Of a DNA stretch of 64,000 nt, positions 1 to 11,105 are shown in pieces. Numbering within the stretch: the stretch's first letter is position 1; each line of letters starts with the position of its first letter. The notes under the pieces are model-generated. The model saw only the letters and a list, made by a program, of their open reading frames with translations. It ran no database searches and had not been told where the DNA came from. The stretch comes from Falciphora oryzae (Eukaryota > Ascomycota > Sordariomycetes > Magnaporthales > Magnaporthaceae). The stretch is from positions 1,590,785-1,654,784 of the forward strand of contig JNVV01000004.1 in the NCBI GenBank assembly GCA_000733355.1, written 5' to 3'. Both the position numbers and the translations under genes were made by a program.

Positions 1-294
1 TGTTACATCAATTGTCGATTTCCCTCGTTTGACACAAAATCTTGCTGTGTAACCGCAAGGCCCGTTGCCTACCTTATATATCTGTGTCCGCCTGGCGCTA
101 TGGTCAGAGCCGTCTTCAAAACCACCCCGATTCCCATTGTCCATAAAAATCGAGCAGTTCCTGGCCCTCCTCCCATACCCTGAACGTGGGCCAGGATAAA
201 CCACTCGAACGACCACATTCGGCGGCTTTCACTTTAGTCCTCCGCACAGTCGCTGAATGCATACCAAAGCCAGACGAGAAACACATTCGACACG

Positions 295-477
295 ATGATT
301 GCCGGTCTCGTCACCAGGGATACCTCGACCAAAGGCAACCAGAATGAGGCGACAGCCCTCACGATTACCATCGTCTTTGGTGTCCTGGGTACTCTGATTG
401 CTGTTGGTGCCCTTGTAGTTGCATCCTTGCAGCTCGCACAGCCAAAAGGAAATGGTGAAAGTGTGGACGATAAATAG
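295..477 (+). CDS. small single-pass membrane protein, 60 aa
   Basis: A 60-residue ORF starts at an ATG at 295. The first 18 or so residues are polar. They are followed by one hydrophobic helix, about residues 22-47 (TITIVFGVLGTLIAVGALVV), and a short charged tail. From memory, short fungal proteins with this layout and a TITIVFG-type helix start are common and have no assigned function. It converges on the SDR gene, whose stop lies only 47 bp downstream. No intron is needed. I infer a membrane-anchored micropeptide. A chance ORF cannot be excluded at this length, but the helix and codon choice argue against it. Confidence 0.5.
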   Translation: MIAGLVTRDTSTKGNQNEATALTITIVFGVLGTLIAVGALVVASLQLAQPKGNGESVDDK

Positions 478-523
478 GTATTCCCTGCCCGATTCAGAAG
501 ATCGACGACATCTTGTCACCACA

Positions 524-1285
524 TCACCACTGCTTCTTCTGCCCATCATACTGGAAGAACCCGCTGTTGTCCCCGTCCTTCAGCCCGCTAACAAACTTCA
601 GTATCGCGCCGACACTCTGCTCCGGCGTCAAGGCAGCCTCGGGCCCTCCCATCCGAGTCTGGACCCATCCGGGGTCCACCGCGACGACGACGGCATTCTT
701 GAGCCCGCCCTGGTTCCGCAGGTCGTGGCTCTGCTGCACCGACAGCATGTTCAGCGCCGCCTTGGACACGCGATACGTGCAGCTGGGCTCGTCGGACATC
801 TCGCTGTCGGCCACCGCCTCGGCGATGGACCCGAGCCCCGACGAGATGTTTACGACGCGCACGTCATCGGCCAGCAGGCCCGCCGCGTGCAGCCGGGCCA
901 CCATCTGCTGCGGCCCCGTCACGTTGATGCGGAGCGTCTCGGCCAGCACCGATGGGGCAAGGTCCAGGGACGACTGCTCCACGTGCAGGTTGACGGCCGC
1001 ATTGTTGATGAGGTAGTCGATCTTGGTGGGCTGCGCGCCCGAGCTGCCGGAGAGAGCCTTGCTGGCTGCGGCGACAAAGGCTGCCACGGACTGTTCGCTG
1101 CCGGTGTCGCACTCGAGCACGTGCACGTTCGCGGCGGACGGGGCCGCGGCGGCACGCAGGTCGGTGAGGTCCGAGCCGAGCGACCGGGTCAAAGCCAAAA
1201 TGGTGTTGGACCCCTGGAGAGCGAGTTGGCGGACAAACTCGAGGCCAAGTCCCCGGTTCGTGCCGGTGACGCAGTACACTGGCAT
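524..1285 (-). CDS. short-chain dehydrogenase/reductase (SDR), 253 aa
   Basis: Single-exon gene with its ATG at 1285 and TGA at 524. The protein is a classical-length SDR. The dinucleotide-binding TGTNRGLG motif sits at residues 7-14, the structural NNA motif at 94-96, and the catalytic serine at about 148-149. The YxxxK pair is Y171/K175 and a PGW motif follows. The TGTNRGLG form and the short C-terminus resemble the carbonyl reductase/sniffer/C-factor branch of NAD(P)H-dependent ketone reductases, so cytosolic carbonyl reduction is the likely activity. The substrate cannot be read from the sequence. The 5' side faces a 0.7 kb gap, and the 3' end converges on the 60-aa membrane peptide. Confidence 0.92.
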   Translation of the reverse strand: MPVYCVTGTNRGLGLEFVRQLALQGSNTILALTRSLGSDLTDLRAAAAPSAANVHVLECDTGSEQSVAAFVAAASKALSGSSGAQPTKIDYLINNAAVNLHVEQSSLDLAPSVLAETLRINVTGPQQMVARLHAAGLLADDVRVVNISSGLGSIAEAVADSEMSDEPSCTYRVSKAALNMLSVQQSHDLRNQGGLKNAVVVAVDPGWVQTRMGGPEAALTPEQSVGAILKFVSGLKDGDNSGFFQYDGQKKQW

Positions 1286-2017
1286 GGTGTGTGTGATGTG
1301 TAATGTATAATGTTTGCAGACGGGGAAGTTCTCTTTGAAGTTGCGGTCGGCAGAAAACTGAGGCCAGTGTTTGGACGGCCGAGGGTTTTATGCATGGGAG
1401 AGCTGTATTACAAAGCATTGATGCCGGTTGGCCTGACTAGCAGCACGTCGCGTTTCGAAACAGACGCTGCTTGTCGGGATCAAGGACCCCACGAAGCACA
1501 GACGCCTTGGTCAATTGACTACACGAGATGTCATGATGATTGCGGGGGGTGGACAAGGGGCAGGAACGGCTGGCGTCGGCTTCAACATCCGATTCCAGAT
1601 CCTTGGTGCCGGAAGCGCCGGTGCGGGATATTCGGGCTCCGATGAGCGGAATCAAACGGGGCTGTCGCGATGTATGATAGGGCTATTCAGCGCCTCTCGC
1701 GGAGGTTAATGTTCCCAATCCAGACGTAATCGCCGTTTCTATTTCGCCCAACTTCTTCATCCTTCTTCGCCCGGAGTCGGGAAACTTATAACATCGGCTG
1801 TGTGATGGATACGTGTCCGAGAAAGACTGGGTCAAGGGAATGAGAAATACATAGGCTCGCCGACCTGGTTCCTGGGATCTCTGGTTAGTTCGTATCGAGT
1901 ATGGGCTGTTGGTATTTAGAGAAAGTGATCTGGAACTCACCCATGAGTGCCCATTCCTGCATGTGCACCAGTTCCTCAGAATATCGATCACACGAGTTGG
2001 AGTCGGTATGTGGCCAT
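1286..2017. other. gene-free stretch
   Basis: This 732-bp interval lies between the start of the SDR gene and the stop of the zinc-finger gene, both on the minus strand. It should hold the SDR promoter and the zinc-finger 3' end. The short ORFs here lack signal peptides, motifs or plausible splice partners. Confidence 0.6.
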
Positions 2018-3058
2018 TCAGGGGGTAGAGGAGTTCATTCGTTGATGCAATGTCATTGCCCGGGAAATCAGTTGACGGTAATGAGAGAAGTCGATGAACG
2101 CTCGTTTGGGCGCGTCACCACTGTCACCAGCGGCAACATCATTCCCTCCGCCATTTCTAAGCTCTTCAGCCGGCAACAACTGCAGCCTCTGCATGATGTC
2201 GGCGACCTCGTCCACCGCTCGCTCCCGTCGTATCGCCTCTTCGAACAGCCCCATAATCCACTGTTGCGCTCCGTCGTCAACTTGAGTGGCGTCCTTCGTC
2301 GGCGCGTCGTAGCCGGCGCTGCGGTTGTGCGCTTCGGCTGCCTGAGCGGCGACGTGCAAGGACATGGCCTCGATACACCGGCCATAACGCCAATGGGACA
2401 CCATATCCTGGGGCGCTGAGAAGCTCTCGCTGCAGCCAAGAGGACAGTGGACGACTGCGTGCTCTGCGCGTATGTGTTTGCGGAGCTCCTTAAGCTTCTG
2501 GAACGCCTCGAGACAGATAGGGCACGGGTGCCGGCGCATCATGGCAGCCTTCTCCGTCTCCGACCTGCCTGCTGCGTGTTTGCGGTCGCAGGCAAGATGG
2601 TTGTTCAGCCCCGCTTCGGCGCGGTAGATTTTGTCACAGTCGCAGCAGTGATAACGTAACATGATCGCGTCCGGGTAGTCGCGGTGGCATTTTCCGCACT
2701 CGTGCTCGCCGTGGCCGCGCCGCTTGGCCGGTCCCGAGCCCGGGTCCTTGCCCGTGGCCCCAGCGTCTCCGCTCCGAAACCGACCGTCAGGTTTGCGCGC
2801 CGCGCGGAGGTGCTGGACGTGCTGCTCCCTGCTGTGGAAGTGGAGATCGCATCCTGGACAGTAGCAATGGTTCATCTTGCGCTGGTGAGCCAGCTGCGCG
2901 GCGTGGTTGGGGAATTCCTGGAGGCAGGTCTCGCATTTTGGATGAGTCCTGGCGTGTTGTTTGGGGGCGATGCCTTTCGCGACGGACGACCTGCAGACCT
3001 TGCAGTGCCATTGACGGCCGATCGCTTGCGCGTCGTCCTTGGTTCTGTTCTTGGTCAT
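2018..3058 (-). CDS. C2H2-type zinc-finger protein, 346 aa
   Basis: Single exon with its ATG at 3058. The N-terminal two thirds is packed with Cys/His pairs. The clearest finger is C179-x2-C182 with H195 and H200. More degenerate ones start at C19/C22, C42/C45, C67/C70, C121/C124, C139/C141 and C205/C209. A basic stretch around residues 85-115 separates the first three fingers from the rest. The C-terminal 110 residues have no fingers and include an acidic, helix-prone segment. This spaced, degenerate array is typical of fungal C2H2 proteins of unknown role, probably nuclear and nucleic-acid binding. It is transcribed divergently from the FAD oxidase gene, across about 1 kb. Confidence 0.8.
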   Translation of the reverse strand: MTKNRTKDDAQAIGRQWHCKVCRSSVAKGIAPKQHARTHPKCETCLQEFPNHAAQLAHQRKMNHCYCPGCDLHFHSREQHVQHLRAARKPDGRFRSGDAGATGKDPGSGPAKRRGHGEHECGKCHRDYPDAIMLRYHCCDCDKIYRAEAGLNNHLACDRKHAAGRSETEKAAMMRRHPCPICLEAFQKLKELRKHIRAEHAVVHCPLGCSESFSAPQDMVSHWRYGRCIEAMSLHVAAQAAEAHNRSAGYDAPTKDATQVDDGAQQWIMGLFEEAIRRERAVDEVADIMQRLQLLPAEELRNGGGNDVAAGDSGDAPKRAFIDFSHYRQLISRAMTLHQRMNSSTP

Positions 3059-4068
3059 GACTTAGTGAAGCGATGCGCCAGGGCGGCTGGATGCAGCCCA
3101 GCGAGCTGAGAGAGTGGTTGAAATTTGATGAACTTGCCCTGGGCAACCCACACAAAAAATGTGATCCACGGTGCTACGTAAGGCAAAAAAATTGCACCGA
3201 CTAGACTAGTGAGCCAAATCACGCTATTTGGTGCCTCAGGTATAAATTGCCTAATCGGGCAAGTCGTCTCCCTGACATGATCCTAGATACCACGCAGGAA
3301 CCCGTCATGAAAGATTCCCCCACATTCAGATTCCATTCATGGTAGGTGCAATAAGCAGAGAGTCACGGGATGGAAGGAACGGCGGCTGGCTGCAAATTAT
3401 CTCTCCAACGTAAAGCGTATCTCTCCCAGGCCCTCCCCCGCACCGACGTAAATGGCCGTCTCCTTTTCGAAGCGCGCACGCATTTGAGAAGCCGAGCATT
3501 GGGCAAAAACGTCGATCGCCAAGCTCTACAGTGGTCCTTCAATGTAACCCCCGCACCAATCGAGTGGACCTTCACTCCCAACTTTTGATGACGATGGGTT
3601 CGACAAGTCCTGCGTGCCGGCTCCACCCGGAAGCATTTTTGCTGGTAAACGAGACTAAGACCCGGATACGTGATATTGCCCTACCCTCTCCATACCGCCG
3701 CTTGACGTGACATCTGCCCACCACATGCTGTCCTGCCTTGGCAGCTCTCTTTACGCGGAGCGTTGTACGATGAAGAAGCCGCGGCTGCGACGCTACCTTG
3801 GACGAGCTCGAGGTGCAACACCAGCTCACGAGTCACTGTGTCCCTGCAGTAGCTCCACCGCCGTCACCACCTAAGAGGTTTTTCGTCCGGCTCTTGGATG
3901 CTTATATTCACGCGTCGCCATGCCTCGTTCCCCTCGGGATCCCTCTGTGTCCTCCCCTTCTCTCTCACCCCCTTGCGGCCTGACCACCTCACCACTCTTG
4001 CGCCAAGCAAGAGATAGAGAGGCATTGCTCGCTGTAGTCGGAATCCCTCGGGATCGCCCACAAGCAAG
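3059..4068. promoter_or_regulatory. divergent intergenic region
   Basis: About 1.0 kb separates the oppositely transcribed zinc-finger (-) and FAD oxidase (+) genes, so it must carry both promoters. A pyrimidine-rich tract at about 3917-3975 lies roughly 100-150 bp before the oxidase ATG, a common feature of fungal leaders. No specific operator can be named. Confidence 0.5.
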
Positions 4069-5890
4069 ATGTTGTCACTCGCCTCCGTCCTCACCTCAGC
4101 CCTCGCCCTAGGCGGGGCCGCCTCGGCCTTCGAGTGGAACACGTTCGACGGCCCCGGCCACCCGGCGTGCCACAACGTCTCCGAGGTGCATAACGCCACC
4201 AGCGTCGAGGACATGGCGGCTCTGGTTAAGCAGGCCGTCGCGGCCGGCAAGCGTGTGCGCGCGGCCGGCAAGGGCCACATGTGGTACGACACGCAGTGCA
4301 GCGACGAGGACACCGTCATCATCCGCACCGAGGAGGTCTCGCGCATTTACGACCTCGATCTCGTGGGCGGCTCCGTCATGATCGAGGGCGGTGTTACCTT
4401 CTTCCAGCTCGCCGAGTGGCTCCACAACAGGGGCGCGGTAAGTCGAAAGCAAGACAGCAGCTTGCTATCACGGATCAGTTGCTGATGTGTATCTGTTATG
4501 TCATCCAGTCTGTCAACTACGCCTTGGTCAACTGGAACATCTCCCTCGGCGGCAGCATTGCCATGGGCGCACACCGGTCCTCCATCAGGGAGGACGCCAT
4601 GGTTGGTGCCGCCGCCATCGAGCTGCACATCATCGACGGCAACGGAGACATCCGCGTCGTCAAGCGTGAGCAGCAGGACGATGAGTGGTTTGCTGCTTCG
4701 ACCTCCCTGGGCCTGCTCGGCATCATTGCGAGGATTAAGATGCGTGTCTACCCCGACAGCAAGCTCTACGCCATGCAAAAGACGTGAGTGTCCCAATTTC
4801 AGAGAATGGTTTTGGTTCTGTTCTCTATGTTCCTTGCTGACTGTCGAGTTTCGTCCAGTTTGAGCGAGGATGAGGTCCTGAACGGCGACATCTACGGCCT
4901 CATTGCCCCCTATGCAACTGCCAACCTCTGGGTAAGGCATATTGACATCCTTCCTTCTCTCCATCATCCATCTAACCTCATTTCTCTCTCAGTGGTGGCC
5001 GTACAAGCGCAAGTTCCACCAGCGTTACTACGACGTCGTCCCGACCAACTCGACCGAGCAGCAGGGCTTCCAAAACACCTTCTCCGTCACGGATCTCGAG
5101 GCTGTCGCCGCCAAGACCATCCTGGAGAGCGGCAAGATCTTTGCCACTTCCAACATGCTGGCGGAGGAGATTTTCTTTGGCCAGTGGGAGAAGCCCAACT
5201 TCCGCGAGAAGACCACCAACCAGCCGATCAAGGACTGGCCGGTGTACGGATGGAACTATGACGTCCTGATCGGCGGTCTCTACCCGGACCAGAAGCCCGA
5301 GTGGGAGCACGGCCTGCGCGGCCTGACCCTGGAGCTGGCCGTGCCCGTCACCATGGCCAACAAGCTGCTGAAGCGCGCGCGCGAGCTCTTCGACGCCGAG
5401 CTCAAGAAGGGGATCGTCATGACGTCCACCTACCGCAGCGGCATCAACATCAAGTTTGGCAAGCCCTACTTCGACTTCCTGGGCCAGGGCACCTACAACA
5501 CCTCGGACGGCATCGACTGGTCCAAGGGCGTCATGATGTTCGACTTCCCTTCGTTTCAGCCCAGCTGGGGCGACAAGAAGCGCTTCAACGAGCCCTTCTA
5601 CGCCAACCTGGTCAAGACCCTGATTGACGAGTTCCCCGTCCGGCCCCACTGGACCAAGAACACGCGCGACATCCTGAGGCAGTCGGTCAAGCACCTGGAC
5701 CCCAACGTAAGCTTTTCTCCCTTCCCGTCGCCCCCTTTTTATGAATGTGCTCGGAGACCGAATCATGGCACCGGCGCTAACTCTTGTCCCACCTTTGTAG
5801 TACCTCCGTCGCTTCAAGGCCATCAGGGAAAAGTTTGATCCCAAGGGCGTTTTCCGCAGCGTCGTCGGCGAGATTATCGGCGTTTACTAA
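4069..5890 (+). CDS. secreted FAD-linked oxidase (sugar-lactone oxidase-like), 506 aa
   Basis: Five exons: 4069-4437, 4509-4783, 4859-4931, 4993-5706 and 5801-5890. Introns have GTAAGT, GTGAGT, GTAAGG and GTAAGC donors, and all phases agree. A signal peptide covers residues 1-20 (ends AASA). An FAD-binding PCMH-type domain follows. His70 in AGKGHMWYD stands where related VAO-family enzymes attach flavin covalently, and an SLGGSIAMGAH segment follows in exon 2. The C-terminal part ends with FDPKGVF, as in D-arabinono/L-gulono-1,4-lactone oxidases. I infer a secreted flavin oxidase acting on a sugar, lactone or alcohol with release of hydrogen peroxide; the substrate is unknown. The His70 context differs from the usual GSGHS, so covalent flavin attachment is only likely. 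Confidence 0.88.
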
Positions 5891-6663
5891 ATAATGAACA
5901 AGATGACCGGGGCCAAGACAAAACAGACCGCAAAGACACCAAATCTTTCTTGTCTTCCAGATAGCCTAATAATTCGATGAACTCCCAAGAAATCAACGAT
6001 TTATGCCAAGCACCTTCGTTTAGATGCCAATGGTCATTTTAGCCAAGCCAAGGCGCAGGGCTACTCGACTGTGCGGTCCAGGTTGGACGATAGCATGAAG
6101 TACTTGCAGTGCACATGCGGTGGGCGACAACGGTTCGCCCAGAGCTTCTATGGATGACGTGAAAAGTAGAGTTTCATAACTGTTCAGTTTATCAACTCCA
6201 AGATATACACGGGGAATTCCCAACGCCATCACCATTCTCGTTCTCTTCTGTCATCGTGTTGACCCCGTGGCCATTGCATAGAGCCGGGGAAGGCACAACC
6301 CAATTTCTCCTGAAGAAGCACATTCAAAATCCAAAGTTCACAATGAGCAAGCATAGAGAAAGCATGAAGCCCGACGTCCAGTTTGGATTTCGCTACGTAC
6401 ACTACCGCAGCCAAGGAAAGCCCGACTTGGCTTTGGCGTAGTCCGCAGCGCCTTGTCTCCAGCCACAACTGTCCACCAAAATTCCAAAAAAGCACGATCC
6501 TCCACGCCACCGACCGACCAGGGGCGAACAAAGACGGAAAAAAAATAATAAGAAAGTCGAAAAAAGGCAAGTGATTACAAGATTTGACCGCCACAAAAAA
6601 AGAAACAAAGACATCAACCGCTCATCCGACTACCACGAGAATCTAACCAGAGCCAGCGGCCAT
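5891..6663. other. convergent 3' region
   Basis: The FAD oxidase (+) and the repeat protein (-) both end into this 773-bp interval. It is A-rich near 6536-6620, consistent with 3' untranslated and polyadenylation sequence. I see no gene. Confidence 0.55.
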
Positions 6664-7777
6664 TTAGACAACAAGGTCGCGACGGGCAGCCGCCTTGGCG
6701 GCCTTTGCCTTCTTGTTCTTCTTGTTTCTCTTGCGGTTCTTCTTGTTCTTCTTCCGGTTCTTCTTATTCTTCTTGCGCTGCGGGTCGCGGGCGTCGAGCT
6801 CGGCGGCGTCCGCCTCGGCGGCCGAGGACTCGTCGTGGTCGAGGGCGGAGACGTCGGCGGCAGAAGGCCCGTCGTGGTGAAGAGCAGAGACATCCGCGGA
6901 AGACTCGGCGGCGATCTCGTCGAACAGGTCGCGGCGGGCAGCCGCCTTGGCGGCCTTGGCCTTCTTGTTCTTCTTGTTTCTCTTACGGTTCTTCTTGTTC
7001 TTCTTCCGGTTCTTCTTATTCTTCTTGCGCTGCGGGTCACGGGCCTCGATGTCGGCTGCGGAGACATCGGACTCGTCGTGGTCCAGAGCAGAGACATCAG
7101 ACTCGTCGTGATGCAGAGCAGAGACCTCGGAAGACTCGGCGGCCTCCTGAGCAAGGTCGCGGCGGGCGGCGGCGGCCTTGGCGGCCTTTGCCTTCTTGTT
7201 CTTCTTGTTCTTCTTGCGGTTCTTCTTGTTCTTCTTGCGCTGCGGGTCACGGGCTTCAAGGTCGGCGCCCTCGTCCTCCTCGGCCGACTGGGCATCGACC
7301 TCGGAGTCGGCGGGAAGCTCGCGGATGCCGATGGTGGCGTCCTCGGCCTCGGTCACATCCGTGCTGAGGTCACGACGGGCAGCCGCCTTGGCAGCCTTAG
7401 CCTTCTTGTTCTTCTTGTTTCTCTTGCGGTTCTTCTTGTTTTTCTTGCGGTTCTTCTTGTTCTTCTTGCGCTGAGGATCACGCGCCTCAATGTCCTGGGC
7501 CTCGGAGTCCTCCTCCTCGACATCACGGATAGTGATATCGACCTTGCTAGGGCCGACAGCAGGGATGGCTAGCGCCGGGGCGGCGAGGGCAACCAGAGCA
7601 CCCTGTAGTTATCTGATGTTAGTTGCTGTCTATACGGTTATATAGCGGGAACGATGAGTAGCAACCCACAACATGGCGGCGGGCAAGCCCAGTGGGACCA
7701 GTCAGGCCAAAGCTGGCAACGGTCGAGGTGGCGACCAGACCAGTGACGACGATCTGGATAAACGAAGGAGCGTGCAT
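6664..7777 (-). CDS. secreted protein with four lysine-rich repeats, 348 aa
   Basis: Two exons on the minus strand: 7670-7777 (ATG at 7777) and 6664-7602. The donor is GTGGGT, and a CTAAC branch site lies just before the CAG acceptor. The start is hydrophobic, and a second hydrophobic run follows the splice (GALVALAAPALA, about residues 37-48), so a secretion signal is likely. Four blocks follow at about residues 74-114, 151-186, 221-262 and 305-346. Each begins ARDPQRKKNKK, runs through 20-30 nearly uninterrupted K/N/R residues, then AKAAKAAARRDL. Acidic spacers between them carry DVSALHHD/DVSALDHD repeats. ARRDL offers possible kexin cleavage sites. I recognise no family. It could be a kexin-processed repeat protein, a cell-wall or DNA/polyphosphate-binding polyampholyte, or a nucleolar protein if the N-terminus does not direct secretion. 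Confidence 0.75.
6675..7490 (-). repeat. four imperfect ~122-bp coding repeats
   Basis: Copies lie at 6675-6796, 6927-7048, 7155-7258 and 7369-7490. The third copy is 18 bp shorter (six residues lost from the basic run). On the plus strand they read as CTTCTTGTTCTTCTTG-type arrays. The opposite strand therefore has a long spurious leucine/valine-rich ORF. Conservation between copies is visible at DNA level, which suggests recent duplication or gene conversion. Confidence 0.9.
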
Positions 7778-10700
7778 CTTGAAATACGATGGCTGCTGAC
7801 CGGCAGCGAGCGAATGGTGGGATGGAACCCAAAAGGAAAGACAAAAAAGTGGGAAAGGAGAAGAAAAGAAGGTATTCGTGCCCAGCAGGAATGGGAACGT
7901 GAGGCTTGGAGAGAAGGGCTCAAGATGATGGAGAGATGGGAGGAAGATCTAGACTCTTATAAGACTTGGCTCCATCGTGGCTACGCGGCAACCGCCGCCC
8001 CAGAGTGGTCGCATCCGACCCTCTCTCCCCAGCCCAGCCATCGCCTTGCCAAGGATTGTGACATTTCGACGCGGAGGATAGAGTTTGGCGGCATCATCCA
8101 CTGTCGGTGACAGTCAGTCTCACACGCCCCCTTCCCCCTGTCTCATGCCGCGCGCACAACCCCCGCGAGGCGCACCCCCTGACGGAGCTCTATCGTGTTT
8201 TCGGCTAGGGGCTTCCAGGAGAGGATAGCGGTGCGATGGCGGGCGTATCCTGCCAATGGGCAGGCCGGATGCGCCAGGCCTCGGAGCAGGCCGCCCCCTC
8301 CCAGCTGGGCGCCGCGGACGCCCGCCCCACCCCTGCCAGGTCGCAAAGAGTGTGTGGCCAGGCCAGGGGCGACAAACCACAAATCGTATTGGTTCCCGTC
8401 TTTCAGGGCCTGGCATTTCTAGAAACATGGCCCGGGGGTGGATGACGAGTCAGGATTTTCAGGGACCAGCCAATGACGCCCGCGGCGACCGTGGGAATTG
8501 CTACTTGAAACCATTTCGGGGGTCGTGAGCCGCAATCCTGACCGATTATTGCGTGGTTTTTTTTTTGTAGTGATTTTCCTCCTCCCGCCGCCAAGCAGAG
8601 CTTGAGTGCACAGGGCAAGGGGAATTCCGCGTGTTCTCCTTGCCCATGGCGGGCGGATCCACCGCTGCGGTCTAGACACTTCGACAACTCGAGATCCATC
8701 CAGGATTGTGCGGAGGTGGATCGCGAACTGCTCGCTCCATCAGCCAGGTCCCTGCTTTTGAATGGAGGCTCCGCACAAGGAATCCATGCGGCATGCGCAT
8801 GCTAGCGTCGTGGATTTGTTTGTTATTAAACGTCGTATTATGCGTGGAGGAGGCTCAAGTGACGCGCGTCGGCCCATGGCACAGATGGAACCTGAGATTC
8901 CCGCCATCAACTCTGTTCAACCTTCTTTTTCTCGAGGCGCACGACGGTAGCAGCTGTGGTACCTGTCCATCCGGTATTTGTTCGTCCGGTATCAGTGATT
9001 TTAGGCGCCATTCAGGGTCACCCCGGCCTCGCTTGCAATGCCCAGTCGAGAGGGATGAATGGGCCCCTGTGTGCACTATGGATAGGGAGTCCTGTCCGAG
9101 ATGGAGGCTGTCCTGCCACGATTGCATGGCCGCCCAACGGGGGAGCCCACGCTTGGCGCGCGGATCATCTCGCAACGCACACCGCAGGAGGCGGGCGCAT
9201 GCTGTTCACCGTCAAGGGAACCCATCGACCAAGGCAAGGAGCCATTAACCAATGCAAGGAGAAGGCGTATTACGTATACAACCTAGGTACCTACCTACCT
9301 GGCACAACCAACAACATTGTCTATCGCAGATCGGCACGTTTGGGCCGGGCGCCCAGCCGCAGAGCCTAGAACGCGGAGAGGCAAAGTAACGGAAACAACA
9401 GCCAATACGACGTCCGCAATGGTTCGGCGTTTACCCCCAAACGTTTTGGCTGACTGGTGTGACATGGCCTTGGCGGCGCCGACAGAGTGGTGCCGCGCCC
9501 CTGGCACATCGCGCGCGCGCGCTTGCAGAAGCTGCTCAAGAACGCCCAGGCTGAAACAATTGCACGACAAACGTGGGGCAGCTGCCTTCCTGATCGGGGA
9601 CTCAACTGGGGTCACCCGCGGCCGCAACCCTAAAAACAAGCTTTTTGGGCTCCGCCGATGCACGGGCTTGATTCTCCCTGATGTGGCAAAAGGGGGCTTT
9701 TCTTCTGATTTTTTCTCTTCTGCTGTCCGTCGTGCCTGCAGTGGATGGGATGGCTGGTCCAGGCTCTCGAACAGGTTGCTTTTTGGGGAATATTTCTGGG
9801 GAGTCTAGACCATCCCAGCCTGTCGTGGCTTGCCAAGACGTCGGTTCAGGTCGCAACGCGGATCTGGGGCAAGCTCGAGGTGATCTCCAGATCCCCCAAC
9901 GACACGCGGCGGCCGATCGCTTGGCAATATCAATTCATATCTTGGTAATCCAGATGCGCAAACCGAACAGCATATCAAAAAAATTAGACCAACCTCAACA
10001 CCATATCAAACTTTCCACTGAATCGCACCGGGGGTAACAATTCATCGTAAGCGTAATTCAAGGTTAAAGGCCCCATGTTCGCATTCTAATTAGATCCAGG
10101 CGATCCCACACACCCGGTACATGTTGCATCCGCCACAAACGACATCGATAGATCGGGCCCTTTCTTTTTTGGAATCAAGCTTAAGATGGCTGCCCATGAG
10201 GATCTAGCCCGCCTCTGGTGGGGAGCCATTTAAGGTCGAACTGACGTAGACACTCGGGATGCGAGACTGGACATCAGACGCCCCAACGGCCTCGATGTGT
10301 ATCGAGGGCGGGGGAGGGGCGACAAAGACCAGACGTCTCGATCGACGCCCGGATCGACGCGACAGTTTTATCCATTGCGACGGGAGTCATAGGTACCTAG
10401 CCGAGTTCCAGACAGCGGCGCACGCATGAGAAGTCAGCGGTGAGAAGCTCCTCGAATATGCAGCGTGTCGCCTCGTTATGGCCTAAACGGGAGCCAGAGG
10501 CGTCCATGCCCTGGAACGGCGATGTACGTCGTTCGCAGCAACCGCGCTCGCGGAACGCCCGGCACAGAACAGACCGGAGCTCGCGGGCTCCGGGCCAAGA
10601 CCAAGGATGGATCTGCTGTTAACTGACCGTTCTCAATCTGAAGCAGAAAGCCCCCATGCACGGCCTCGTGCTGCCAGCCTGTCTGGGCCTTGCCACCGAC

Positions 10701-11105
10701 AGCCAACCACGACGCTGACAGGCTGCCTGGCACCCCACCAATCCACGGCTCAGGCTGCCGGATTCGGGCCTTGGCGCCGAAGAGCACGGGCCACCGCCAG
10801 CCGCGCCCAACATGACACAGTGCAAAACCATTTTGATGTGCGTAAAAAAAGAAGCAGCAGCCTGTGCGTGCGGTGCGGGTATCCGACGCTCAAGACTCCA
10901 TCAACCCCAACATCCGTTAATCCTCCTCCAATCCTGGTCGTGAACTCGCGTTGTTCGTTTCAGCAGCGATCCACCCCGCCTAGCCAGCACATCAGTCGTT
11001 GGGATCCTGTGCTAGGTACTAGGTACCTGCCCTCAACTGGTATCTTTTTGTGGCATTCTTGGTCTTTGTTGCCCCCCGTGGGAGGCAAGCTGTGTCTGGG
11101 GATCG
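7778..11105. other. 3.3 kb gene-free region
   Basis: The interval separates divergent genes (repeat protein on -, glycosyltransferase-like on +). I found no ORF with a family signature, signal peptide or credible splicing. ACCTAGGT/TACCTA motifs occur at 9281-9302, 10391-10400 and 11012-11028. Base composition is mixed, with no AT-rich RIP-like blocks. Confidence 0.55.

Noticed and set aside
6571..7572. Long plus-strand ORF rich in Leu/Val opposite the repeat protein
   Set aside because: It is the antisense reading of lysine codons (AAG gives CTT). It has no start context or conservation, and the real gene with signal and intron is on the other strand.
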